64,000 nt of DNA from JADJPF01 sp964492845. Its GTDB lineage: Bacteria; Acidobacteriota; Blastocatellia; Chloracidobacteriales; JADJPF01. The position numbers were made by a program, and so were the translations under genes. The notes beneath the pieces were generated by a model. That model had not been told where the DNA came from and searched no databases. It was given only the letters and a program-made list of their open reading frames with translations. Numbering within the stretch: position 1 is the stretch's first letter; every line of letters starts with the position of its first letter. Location: the NCBI GenBank assembly GCA_964492845.1, contig CAZBMZ010000028.1, positions 1 to 64,000 of the forward strand, written 5' to 3'. Positions 42,997 through 52,122 of the stretch are shown in pieces.

Positions 42997-45900
42997 TTAA
43001 CTTATATTTGTCGACTGCGCTTGATGATGTTTATAGCGATAATGTATAGCCCAGGCAGACACAAAAACAATAACTGCAAGTAAAATCATAACTATAGATA
43101 ACCATTGTTGCTCCCATTGAACTACGCTAAAGACTATTATGGCTATCGTTGTTAGAAAACTTGCTCCCCCAATAAAAACAGGTGTTTTCATTTGTAGTAA
43201 AATACCACCTAAAATTAGCACTAAGGAACATAGCAATAGCATAAAGTCATATTCTAAAGCAGATTGCTCAGCAATAAAGCGATAGTTCATCACATGAAGC
43301 ATTGTTGGTAATACCCAAAATAAAGCACCAAGAGCTAGCCAAAAATCTCCAATTTTTTCAGATTTCTTCTTAGCTGAGTAGCCTGCCCATAAAATTACTG
43401 CTCCAATAGGTAAACTGTAAAACTCGGTTTGTGTTAAAAGGTCATAACCTAACCTAATACCTAAAGTTAGGTAAGTTAGCCCTCCTAAATAGAAAGTAGA
43501 TATTTTGTAAAATTGCTTAAGAGTTTGGTTTTCAAGTTTAGTTGAAAGTAGTGCAAAAATCCCTGTAATTACTAGTAAAGACACTAGATAAGGTGTCAAG
43601 TTAGGATCATTTAATTCTAGTGAAGAAACGCTTTGAAATGTTATCCCTAGTAAAGTAAAAGCTAACACTCCATTAGCAGAATTGCTTATTGCTTGGTTAA
43701 GCCATTGGTATTTATCCCTTGTTTGATTTTCTATATAAAACAGTGCTGCACCATAGATTGCATAAAATATCATAAAGTAGCTAGTTTCAACATTTGCATA
43801 TTGCAGTAATTTCCAGAGAGTAATAGCTATAGCTACTTGAGCAATATAAAAATTAACAACTTGTTTTCTAATTATTGTAGCTAAAAGATAAAAGGCAGCA
43901 ATTTCCGCAAAAAAGAAGGCTGTAGCAATATGAGTTGTAGTTCTAAAAAACCCTGACCATAAACCTAAAGCTATTACTAAAGGTTGTGCAACTTGAGCAA
44001 CCGCGCTTGCTCCAACAAACTTAGTTTTACTTAAGAAAGTATCTGCCACTAAATAAAGCATTAGAACAGGCATAAGAATTGCGGCTAAATCTCCCCAATT
44101 TTTTAGTCCACAATAGTTGCCAAAAAGACAAGTAGTTACAAGTAAAGCACTAAAAGTAAAATGGCTATAGGCTTGGGAAAGCTTTTGATCATTACTTAAA
44201 TAAGTTCCAAGTCCATAAAATAGAACTATTTGCAAAAATCCTAAAGTTGTAAAAAATGAAAATTGGTCGGTGGAAAAACTATAACCAACAGCTAAAAAGC
44301 CTAGTCCGCTAACTATTATTACTAAATTAGCTAAAACTTCAAAAGTAGCATAAATTCCTTTTCTTATCTCTCGTGTTTCTAGCTGTTTAGCAATAATTAA
44401 ATAACCAATTGCCAAGGTAGCTAAAGCAATAAACAGTGATTTATAGCTAGTAATGTTGAGTACTACTAATAAGTTAGGAATAAAAATTATTCCAATTACA
44501 CCTAACAAGATGGAATGCAAGGTATTTTGTTGTCCTTTTAAGTGTAAAAACTCCTTTGCACCAATTAAAGCTAGGGTTAGGGCAATGGGCATAGCAAAAA
44601 CAACATCTTTGCTATCTACAACTAATTCTAAACTTAAGTATGAGCAGTAAACTAAAAGAGCAGAGCTTAAAACTGTAGATAGATAAGAAAAAGCGTCTTT
44701 CATTGCTTGCCATAAGAAATTGCTTTGAGAAATTGCAAAATAGGCAAAAGCTAGTAAGGCAAAAGCTACAATTGTTTCCTGACGATTTAGATAATCATAT
44801 TTGGCTAATACAAGACTATAAGTAATAACCATTAAGCTAGTTGAAAAGATTGCTAATAAAGTTTTGTAGATTTCTTCCTTAAGTTGATAGCTAAGAGCAG
44901 CAAAAATTAATGCTATTTCTAGCCAAAAAATTGCTAAGGTTAAATAGTCAAAGTCTTTGCTAATAGACATTTGAGCAAGTTTATAAATTGAAATTGTCAC
45001 AACAAGCAAAGAAACTTTTTGCCAAGCAAGGCTTAAAGAACTTTGATCAGCTTTTTCTAGTTGGTAACTTAGCACCAGTGCTACAACAGAAATACTTGGC
45101 AGTAGAATCAAGAAGATATCTTTGTCTAAGGCTAAGTTGGTCAAAGATAAAATGTAAGCAACTAAAGATAAAAGAGCGACTCTATAAGTTATTTGCTCGC
45201 TTGATAAGTTATTTAATTTTGCTTGAAACATTATGGCTACTAAAACAAAAGCCAAAATTGTTGTCCAACTAGCAGAAATAGCAAAAAGTAAAAAGACTAT
45301 AGCAATAACTAAATAAATCTCTCCAACTACTCTAGTAAATAGACTTATTGGCTTATTATAAAATTCTTCTAAGTTTGTTCTTTGTCCAATTACTCCTAAA
45401 AGCAATGTAGTCCCAGCAATTACCAAGTAGAAACTACTTATAGAGCTTTTTAGATGAATGAATAAAGAGATTTCTGACCAATAAAGAGCCGCTATAGCCA
45501 GGTAAACAAAGTAGCTAGCCCGTCGCATAACGCTAGAATAAGCATAGGCAAAAGTAGCGGCTAAGGCTAACCAAACCGTCATCAGACTACTATAACTTGG
45601 GTCAAAATGCTTTTTAGTAGCAATAAATTCTTTTGGAAGTAAATCTATCAATGGAGTATAAAACAGTAAGGTTAAGGCTATACCAACTTGGGCAAAATGA
45701 AAGAATGGACGACCTATTTTTTCTCTTGAAAACTCTGTTTCTGTGATAGCAGGCTTAAAATGTTGTTCAGCCAATAAACACACAATGCTATAAACCATTA
45801 AGACAACTGCATAAGTGCTAGTAGATGCAACATTTCCTGCAAATTTATAAGCTAACGTCCAACTAGTAATAAGTCCTGTTACTAAGCTTAGATAAACAAA

Positions 45901-46839
45901 CAAGCTATCTCTTAGAAAATATGCTATTGAACCATAAAGAAAAGTACAAGCCAGCCCTAAAACCCAACTTCGGCCAGTGTCAGCAATTAAATTAGAATGA
46001 ACTAAAAACCAAGGATTTATTGGCACAAGTAAAGCACCTGTTAAACTTAAAGCACGTCCTGCAACGTGTTCAGCCGTTTTACGTACTAGCACAGTCCCTG
46101 ACACTAAACTAGCAAGTGTAACAAGCATCAAAATAACAGCTTGAACTATAGGTTGAGTAAGTCCGCGATAGATTTCATTTCGATAATAAAGAGCAACTCC
46201 GCCAACAAACAAGGCTGCACTAACAGCAAAAATAGTATTGATGTTTTCCGCAACTACTTCTCCTAAAGGCTTTTTTGGCTCAGGCGGAGGAGGCGGAATA
46301 AACTCAAAAGATTTGTTAGGTGAAATATTTGTTGTGTTAGAACTGTTAGAAATGTTTGCAACATTAACATTTTCAACATTTCTAGCAGGTGCTATATTGC
46401 TTGATGCTTCTACATTTAACCTATTTACGCTATTTATTTCACTTACTTCATTTAACTTACTATTTATTGGAATATTATTATTGTTATCAGCCGCAATATC
46501 ATTAATTAAATTAGCATTATCAGAAGTAGGTTGTTGAGGTTTAACTAAAAAAGTATTAGGTGATAGATCAGGAGTAGTTATATTAACTTCAACAGATGCA
46601 ATTTGTGGCAAGATAGATTGGATCAAGCTATGACGACGGCCACCATAAAAGCGAAAAAGTTCTTGTTCAACCCAAGGTTCAATCAGTCGATTAGTTCGCC
46701 ATGCTGGAATTTCTCTAAGTAAATAATTAATAGAATTTACTTCTTGTAAGATATTTTCATCAAATCGAACACCACATTGAGGACAAGATTTTAGTTCTTC
46801 TTTAAGATTGTATTGGCAAATAAGACAAGTTTTTAACAT
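42997..46839 (-). CDS. Very large multi-pass membrane protein with N-terminal zinc ribbon
   Basis: A 1280-residue protein. Residues 1-20 form a zinc ribbon (CLICQYN, CPQCG). An Asn/Ser-rich, low-complexity linker and a proline stretch (PPPPPEP) run to about 195. The remainder is near-continuous hydrophobic helices, more than 30 by eye, separated by very short loops. It resembles DUF2157/SCO7613-type membrane proteins, whose function is unknown. No transporter or enzyme motif is visible. I chose the second ATG (46839): GGAGG is 7 nt upstream, while it is too close to the first ATG at 46845. Confidence 0.75.
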   Translation of the reverse strand: MLKTCLICQYNLKEELKSCPQCGVRFDENILQEVNSINYLLREIPAWRTNRLIEPWVEQELFRFYGGRRHSLIQSILPQIASVEVNITTPDLSPNTFLVKPQQPTSDNANLINDIAADNNNNIPINSKLNEVSEINSVNRLNVEASSNIAPARNVENVNVANISNSSNTTNISPNKSFEFIPPPPPEPKKPLGEVVAENINTIFAVSAALFVGGVALYYRNEIYRGLTQPIVQAVILMLVTLASLVSGTVLVRKTAEHVAGRALSLTGALLVPINPWFLVHSNLIADTGRSWVLGLACTFLYGSIAYFLRDSLFVYLSLVTGLITSWTLAYKFAGNVASTSTYAVVLMVYSIVCLLAEQHFKPAITETEFSREKIGRPFFHFAQVGIALTLLFYTPLIDLLPKEFIATKKHFDPSYSSLMTVWLALAATFAYAYSSVMRRASYFVYLAIAALYWSEISLFIHLKSSISSFYLVIAGTTLLLGVIGQRTNLEEFYNKPISLFTRVVGEIYLVIAIVFLLFAISASWTTILAFVLVAIMFQAKLNNLSSEQITYRVALLSLVAYILSLTNLALDKDIFLILLPSISVVALVLSYQLEKADQSSLSLAWQKVSLLVVTISIYKLAQMSISKDFDYLTLAIFWLEIALIFAALSYQLKEEIYKTLLAIFSTSLMVITYSLVLAKYDYLNRQETIVAFALLAFAYFAISQSNFLWQAMKDAFSYLSTVLSSALLVYCSYLSLELVVDSKDVVFAMPIALTLALIGAKEFLHLKGQQNTLHSILLGVIGIIFIPNLLVVLNITSYKSLFIALATLAIGYLIIAKQLETREIRKGIYATFEVLANLVIIVSGLGFLAVGYSFSTDQFSFFTTLGFLQIVLFYGLGTYLSNDQKLSQAYSHFTFSALLVTTCLFGNYCGLKNWGDLAAILMPVLMLYLVADTFLSKTKFVGASAVAQVAQPLVIALGLWSGFFRTTTHIATAFFFAEIAAFYLLATIIRKQVVNFYIAQVAIAITLWKLLQYANVETSYFMIFYAIYGAALFYIENQTRDKYQWLNQAISNSANGVLAFTLLGITFQSVSSLELNDPNLTPYLVSLLVITGIFALLSTKLENQTLKQFYKISTFYLGGLTYLTLGIRLGYDLLTQTEFYSLPIGAVILWAGYSAKKKSEKIGDFWLALGALFWVLPTMLHVMNYRFIAEQSALEYDFMLLLCSLVLILGGILLQMKTPVFIGGASFLTTIAIIVFSVVQWEQQWLSIVMILLAVIVFVSAWAIHYRYKHHQAQSTNIS

Positions 46840-46993
46840 AACCATTCCTCCATTTGCTAAAGATTATTATGGTTAGTGTTTAGAAAGTATGGTTGATTAT
46901 GACACTTTTATTAGTGACACTTTAATAAATATTTAATTCTTTGCTGGTTAAGATACCTATCTCGAAAACATCTAAGAAGTAGTTCCCATTTGG

Positions 46994-47022
46994 TTGTTTT
47001 TACCCATTTGGTGTGTTATAGT
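46994..47022 (+). promoter_or_regulatory. Promoter of the transketolase gene
   Basis: TTGTTT (46994-46999), a 17-bp spacer and TATAGT (47017-47022) predict a start near 47029 and a leader of about 68 nt. CCCATTTGG occurs twice (46985-46993 and 47003-47011), flanking the -35 box. TGACACTTT occurs twice farther upstream, around 46899 and 46913. Confidence 0.6.
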
Positions 47023-47096
47023 TCGCGCCCAGGTAAGTCTCTAAATCCTTGATAGAAAAGCATATTAAAAACACCCACGGAAGGAGCTATTTTTTA

Positions 47097-49163
47097 ATGA
47101 GTCTTGATAAAATGTCTCTTGATGAGCTTTGTATTACAACAATTCGTACCCTAGCAATGGATGGTGTACAAAAAGCCAATTCTGGTCACCCAGGCACCCC
47201 CATGGCATTAGCACCAGTAGCATACACTTTATTTAACCAATTTATGCACTTTAACCCCAGAAATCCACATTGGCCCAATCGGGATCGCTTTGTGCTTTCT
47301 GCTGGTCATGCATCTATGTTGCTTTATAGTGTGCTACATATTTCTGGGTATGATTTGCCTCTCGAAGAATTAAAAAACTTCCGGCAGTGGGATAGTAAAA
47401 CCCCAGGCCACCCGGAATATCACCTAACTCCAGGTGTAGAAACTACTACTGGCCCACTTGGTCAAGGTGTAGCAAATTCCGTTGGTATGGGAATTGCCCA
47501 ACGCTGGTTAGCTAGCCATTTTAATCGCCCTGGTCATGAAATTGTTAATTATAAGATTTTTGCTATTGCTGGTGATGGCTGTATGATGGAAGGTGTTTCT
47601 AGTGAAGCAGCTTCTTTAGCCGGTCATTTAGGACTCTCAAACATTGTTTGGATTTATGATAATAACCACATCACAATTGAAGGTAATACAGCACTAGCAT
47701 TTACTGAAGATGTTGGCGCGCGTTTTATGGCCTATCATTGGAATGTTTTACGTGTAAGTGATGCTAATGATACAGAAATGCTTGCTAAGGCACTAACCTT
47801 AGCTGACAAGGAAAAAGAACGTCCAACCATGATAATTGTTGATAGCCACATTGCCTGGGGCGCGCCTAATAAACAAGACACTCACGGCGCACATGGTGAA
47901 CCCCTTGGAGACGAAGAAATTAGACTAACCAAACGTCGTTATGGCTGGCCTGAAGAAGAAAAATTCCTTGTACCAGATCGCGCTCATGACTTTACCAATA
48001 TGTGTATTAAACGCGGTCAAGAACAAGAAGAAGCATGGAACGCTAAGTTTGCTGCTTATGCTCAAGAATATCCAGAACTAGCTAAAGAATGGGAAACCAT
48101 GCAAGCTGGAAAACTCCCAGAAAACTGGGATGCTAATTTACCAGAATTTCCTGCTGATCCTAAAGGTTTAGCTAGCCGTGAATCTTCTTCTAAAGTTCTA
48201 GCTGCTGTTGCTAAAGCAGTACCTTGGTTTGTAGGTGGTGCTGCTGACCTTGCGCCATCAACCAAAACCCGTATTCCTGATGGTGGCGAATTCCAAAAAG
48301 AAAGTTATGGCGGTCGTAACTTCCACTTTGGAGTACGTGAACATGCAATGGGATCAACTCTTAATGGTATGGCTCTTTCTAAATTAAGACCTTATGGAGC
48401 AGGATTTTTAATCTTCTCAGACTATTCACGTCCTACAATGAGACTCTCTGCTTTAATGGAATTACCTGTTACTTATATTTATACACATGATTCTATTGGT
48501 GTAGGTGAAGACGGCCCAACACACCAACCTATTGAACAATTAGCTTCTATTCGTGCAATCCCTTATATAGTTGTTCTACGTCCAGCAGATGCTAATGAAG
48601 TAACTGAATCCTGGCGTTATATCATGAATAACAATCACCGCCCAGTAGCTTTGATTCTTAGCCGTCAAGCTCTACCAACCTATGATCGTAGCAAGTTTGG
48701 TTCAGCTAAAGGTGTTCATCGTGGAGCTTATATTTTGGCTGATTGTGAAGGCACACCTGAAGTTATTTTGATTGGTACAGGTTCAGAAGTTCAATGGTGC
48801 GTTGGAGCTTATGAAAGACTTATTGCTGAAGGTGTTCGCGCTCGTGTTGTTAGTATTCCTTCATGGGAATTATTTGAGGAAGAATCTGATTCTTATCGTG
48901 AAGAAGTATTGCCATCAAGCTGTCGCGCTCGTGTAGCTGTAGAAGCAGGTACATCTATTGGTTGGCGACGTTATGTTGGTTTTGAAGGTGCAATCATTGC
49001 TCGTCGAGAATTTGGTGCATCAGCCCCACTAAAAGAACTACTTAAACACTTTGGATTTACTGTTGATGATGTAGTCAAACAAGCTAAAGCGTTATTAGGC
49101 CATCAAGCTCCTACAACAGGAACTCGTTTACTGCCAAATATTCCTGGTTTAACAACTGAGTAA
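47097..49163 (+). CDS. tkt: Transketolase
   Basis: A thiamine-diphosphate enzyme that moves two-carbon units between ketose and aldose phosphates in the pentose phosphate pathway. The N-terminal half has SGHPGTPMA, GHASMLLYS and the TPP motif GDGCMMEGVSSEA...YDNNHITIEG. The middle has GVREHAMG and THDSIGVGEDGPTHQP, and the C-terminal domain is complete. ATG 47097 is chosen because GGAAGGAG lies 10 nt upstream and 16 extra residues from 47049 have no family match. It is a monocistronic unit with clear promoter and terminator. Confidence 0.95.
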   Translation: MSLDKMSLDELCITTIRTLAMDGVQKANSGHPGTPMALAPVAYTLFNQFMHFNPRNPHWPNRDRFVLSAGHASMLLYSVLHISGYDLPLEELKNFRQWDSKTPGHPEYHLTPGVETTTGPLGQGVANSVGMGIAQRWLASHFNRPGHEIVNYKIFAIAGDGCMMEGVSSEAASLAGHLGLSNIVWIYDNNHITIEGNTALAFTEDVGARFMAYHWNVLRVSDANDTEMLAKALTLADKEKERPTMIIVDSHIAWGAPNKQDTHGAHGEPLGDEEIRLTKRRYGWPEEEKFLVPDRAHDFTNMCIKRGQEQEEAWNAKFAAYAQEYPELAKEWETMQAGKLPENWDANLPEFPADPKGLASRESSSKVLAAVAKAVPWFVGGAADLAPSTKTRIPDGGEFQKESYGGRNFHFGVREHAMGSTLNGMALSKLRPYGAGFLIFSDYSRPTMRLSALMELPVTYIYTHDSIGVGEDGPTHQPIEQLASIRAIPYIVVLRPADANEVTESWRYIMNNNHRPVALILSRQALPTYDRSKFGSAKGVHRGAYILADCEGTPEVILIGTGSEVQWCVGAYERLIAEGVRARVVSIPSWELFEEESDSYREEVLPSSCRARVAVEAGTSIGWRRYVGFEGAIIARREFGASAPLKELLKHFGFTVDDVVKQAKALLGHQAPTTGTRLLPNIPGLTTE

Positions 49164-49189
49164 CTTTCTAGAAAAACATCTATTTAACA

Positions 49190-49222
49190 AAAAAGGCAAC
49201 CTCTTTGTGGGTTGCCTTTTTA
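49190..49222. terminator. Terminator between tkt and the convergent gene
   Basis: AAAAAGGCAACC (49190-49201) pairs with GGTTGCCTTTTT (49210-49221), and T-runs in both directions make it work for both strands. Confidence 0.85.
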
Positions 49223-49257
49223 ACTTAATAGTATCAAGTTCATCGCAATATTACTTT

Positions 49258-49935
49258 TTATTTTTCTTTAGATGATTCTAGTTTTACAAGTTTTGGGTGA
49301 AAATGAAACTCACAAAGTGGGTGATTTTGTGCAATAGTTTGAGGACGAGTAAGAGTAACCCCCCATAAATTTGCCATATGATTATCAAGAGAACATGCAG
49401 CAGAAGCAGTTAGTTCAGGAACATTTTGTTCTTTGAAGTAGTTTGCTAGTGGACATAAAGTTACATCAAAAGCTACCTCATTAGAGTTAGTGCGTTTGCG
49501 ATATTGAAAAGGTGCAGTAAAGATCAATAGAAACATCAAATTAATTATCCAATTAATTCTAGTCAACAGTTGACTACTACGAAGACGCGATATATAAAAA
49601 ACAGCTTTATTTGCAGGGCCAAATACAGACCAATTTATCTTCTCAATAAGTTCTTTAGCAGAAGATTGTGCAATGCCTTGCTCTTGTGCTGCAAGATACA
49701 AAGCACAATCCCATTCCATATAGCGCAATAAATGATTTGTACCTAGTGAGTGGTGCGGGCGTTTTAATGCTAATTTTTTCTGCTGTTCTAAAGTTTTATT
49801 CCAAACTTCTTTAGCGTCCTCCAATTTCATTACTTCTTTTAATGCTAGTAGTGCATAGTGCTTAAAAGCTGTTTTTGGAAAATAAAACATCATTACCTTT
49901 AATAGATTTACACTACTTGTTTCTTTCACACTCAT
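49258..49935 (-). CDS. Probable L-2-amino-thiazoline-4-carboxylic acid hydrolase family protein
   Basis: A 225-residue protein with one hydrophobic stretch (about 123-142). The C-terminal part has the pattern FDVTLCPLANYFKEQ, the SAACSLDNHMANLW motif, and a final HPLCEFHFHP, which recalls the ATC-hydrolase-like family (Cys, Asp and His in those places). The match is from memory and not verified. Members of that family mostly have no known physiological substrate. It lies convergent to tkt and downstream of the HtrA-like gene by 57 bp. Confidence 0.5.
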   Translation of the reverse strand: MSVKETSSVNLLKVMMFYFPKTAFKHYALLALKEVMKLEDAKEVWNKTLEQQKKLALKRPHHSLGTNHLLRYMEWDCALYLAAQEQGIAQSSAKELIEKINWSVFGPANKAVFYISRLRSSQLLTRINWIINLMFLLIFTAPFQYRKRTNSNEVAFDVTLCPLANYFKEQNVPELTASAACSLDNHMANLWGVTLTRPQTIAQNHPLCEFHFHPKLVKLESSKEK

Positions 49936-49992
49936 TTAGGCTCTTCTTTTCTAGCTCTGCTCTTAAGTTTTTTATCCATTTCATTTACGAAA

Positions 49993-51183
49993 CTATCGAT
50001 TATAAGCTTTGGGCTTAGGTTCAAGTTTAATAGTGATTTGAATAGGTTGACCGTCCCGATAAACTTCAACTTGAACTGTATCTGTAGGCTTAAAGTTATT
50101 TAATGCACGATAAAGATCTTCTTCACTCTTTACAGGATAATTACCTACTTTAGTTAGCACATCTGCTTCTAAATGATACATATTGCCTCGTCTTATTAAT
50201 CTCTCACTTCCACGAATACCTGCACGACCTGCTGGGCCTTCAGGTAAAACGGCTGTAATAATTAACCCTTCTTTTACTCCTAAATCTATTGCATTAGCAA
50301 TCTGTGGGGTAATTGAACGAGTTGCAACTGCTAACCAAGGTCTTAAGACTTGCCCATAATTAATCAATTCTGGTATTACTCGTTTAGCAATATCTACTGG
50401 AACTGCAAAACCAATTCCAACTGATCCACCAGAAGGGCTATAAATAGCTGTATTTACGCCTATCATTTCCCCATTAGCATTAAGTAGCGGCCCACCAGAA
50501 TTACCAGGATTAATAGAAGCATCTGTTTGGATTACATTATCTACTGTACGACCATTAGCGGTTTTTAGCGGACGACCAAGGCCAGAAATAATTCCACGTG
50601 TTAAAGTTCGATCTAAGCCAAAAGGATTACCTATAGCTAATACTTTTTGACCAATACGTAGTTCTTGAGAGTTACCTAGCGGAACAACATGAAGCTTTTC
50701 TACAGGAGCATCTATTTTTATTACAGCTAAATCATTGTCTGGATCTTTGCCTATTACCTTTGCCTTGTAAGTACTTTTATCAGCTAAAGTTACAGTTAGT
50801 TCTTGTGCATCTTTAATTACATGAACATTAGTTAAAATATGTCCTTTTTTATCAATAATAGAACCAGATCCCGTTCCTTGTTGTGCTTCAACTTCATTGC
50901 CCCAAAAATCTTCTAAGTAAGCCGTACTAGTAATATTAACTACCCCTGGGCTAATGTTGTCATAGACTTGGATATTATTTTGTTCATCTAAGGAAAAAAC
51001 ATCTGTTTTTGTTATTTTAGGAGGTTCTGTATTAAGTGAAGTTGAGCTAGTAATTTCTGAAGTAGTACTAGCGGTAGACAAGGCAATACGCCAATAGCGA
51101 TCATAAATAGCAACAATACTACCAGCCAGTACTGCGGAAATAACGGAAAGTAAGATTAATTGTCTGACTGTTAGACGATACAT
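49993..51183 (-). CDS. HtrA/DegP-like periplasmic serine protease
   Basis: A signal anchor (residues 8-30) leads to a trypsin-like domain with H121 (TNVHVIKDA), D151 (DNDLAVI) and S229 (GNSGGP) as the triad. A single PDZ domain (about 300-390) follows, so it resembles DegS/HhoA more than DegP. It would degrade or sense misfolded envelope proteins. I shortened the start from 51222 to ATG 51183, which has GAGGG 8 nt upstream. Confidence 0.9.
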   Translation of the reverse strand: MYRLTVRQLILLSVISAVLAGSIVAIYDRYWRIALSTASTTSEITSSTSLNTEPPKITKTDVFSLDEQNNIQVYDNISPGVVNITSTAYLEDFWGNEVEAQQGTGSGSIIDKKGHILTNVHVIKDAQELTVTLADKSTYKAKVIGKDPDNDLAVIKIDAPVEKLHVVPLGNSQELRIGQKVLAIGNPFGLDRTLTRGIISGLGRPLKTANGRTVDNVIQTDASINPGNSGGPLLNANGEMIGVNTAIYSPSGGSVGIGFAVPVDIAKRVIPELINYGQVLRPWLAVATRSITPQIANAIDLGVKEGLIITAVLPEGPAGRAGIRGSERLIRRGNMYHLEADVLTKVGNYPVKSEEDLYRALNNFKPTDTVQVEVYRDGQPIQITIKLEPKPKAYNR

Positions 51184-51564
51184 AGTTAAACCCTCGGTAA
51201 AAATTTTATTTATTTTAGTCAAAATTAAAGAAAAATGGTCAATTTATATAACTCTCAAAGAAAAATTTTGTTTCATTTTTGCCTCTAAGTTTTGCCCAAC
51301 AACAATCAAAATTAGTAGATTAAATAAATCTTTTTTCTAATTAGAAAATGCTCTTTTCTAGTAAAAATTATATGTTACAATGGAGCAATTTCAATGATTT
51401 GTAGTCCAACACTTGCTTGCTTTACTAAATAATCTCTATTGTTAATATATGGTAAGTAAAGTCTGGAAAACCTTGCAATACCAGTCACCCTACCTAAGAA
51501 TTGTTAGTAAAGTAATAAACCGTAATTTATAAGTTATTTAAATTAGATTAAGGAGAATAATCTG
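51184..51564. other. 381-bp AT-rich divergent intergenic region
   Basis: It lies between the divergent HtrA-like and PilZ genes, so promoters for both should be here. I see no -35/-10 pair that stands out, no ORF with a Shine-Dalgarno sequence, and no tRNA-like fold. Confidence 0.6.
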
Positions 51565-52047
51565 ATGCAAGGTTTTTGCGACAGTTGCGAAGAGAGTGTT
51601 GATCATCTGTTCGATCTGACGCGTCTACCAGAATTTCGTGAAGTTGTACGTCGTCAAAATTATCGTAAAGTTTGTCAGCTTTGTTATGACGATCTCTATG
51701 ATGATATGAAACAGCAACAAGAAAATCAGGATCGTCGGACGGAGGTTCGCCATTCACTTAAACTAAACATTAATATTAGTGGCGTTGATCGTGAAGGGCA
51801 AAAGTTTTCTGAGCAAACTTTTACGCAGGATGTAAGTTTGTCTGGAGCTAAAATTTCTGTTTCTCATCAAATAGAACAAGGTAGTGTATTAACTCTTTCT
51901 GTACCTGATGCTAAGTTTGAAGCAGCAGTAATTATTGAGTTAGTTTGGCAAGATGGTAAATCTAAGTCGGCTGGATTAAGGATAGTAGAAGCAAGCGATG
52001 CTTGGGCCAAAATGATTAACCAGGCTATTGAAACGGCTAAAGTCTAA
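51565..52047 (+). CDS. PilZ-domain protein with N-terminal Cys-pair (zinc knuckle)
   Basis: Residues 1-45 contain two Cys pairs (C5, C8 and C37, C40) that could bind one zinc. A PilZ domain follows (about 58-155) with the c-di-GMP signature: RRTEVR (RxxxR) and DVSLSGAKIS (D/NxSxxG). It is therefore a likely c-di-GMP receptor in the cytoplasm, perhaps acting on pilus or surface functions. The ATG has AAGGAG upstream. Confidence 0.85.
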   Translation: MQGFCDSCEESVDHLFDLTRLPEFREVVRRQNYRKVCQLCYDDLYDDMKQQQENQDRRTEVRHSLKLNINISGVDREGQKFSEQTFTQDVSLSGAKISVSHQIEQGSVLTLSVPDAKFEAAVIIELVWQDGKSKSAGLRIVEASDAWAKMINQAIETAKV

Positions 52048-52069
52048 AAATCTACCAATCTAAAAACTA

Positions 52070-52096
52070 AAAATGGCAGTTACTAACTGCCATTTT
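52070..52096. terminator. Bidirectional terminator between PilZ and radical SAM genes
   Basis: AAAATGGCAGTTA (52070-52082) and TAACTGCCATTTT (52084-52096) are perfectly complementary, with T-runs on both strands. Confidence 0.8.
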
Positions 52097-52122
52097 AGTT
52101 GATTTTAGACTACTACAAACCT

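Noticed and set aside
51184..51564. Small RNA or tRNA gene
   Set aside because: No cloverleaf or conserved ncRNA fold can be seen.
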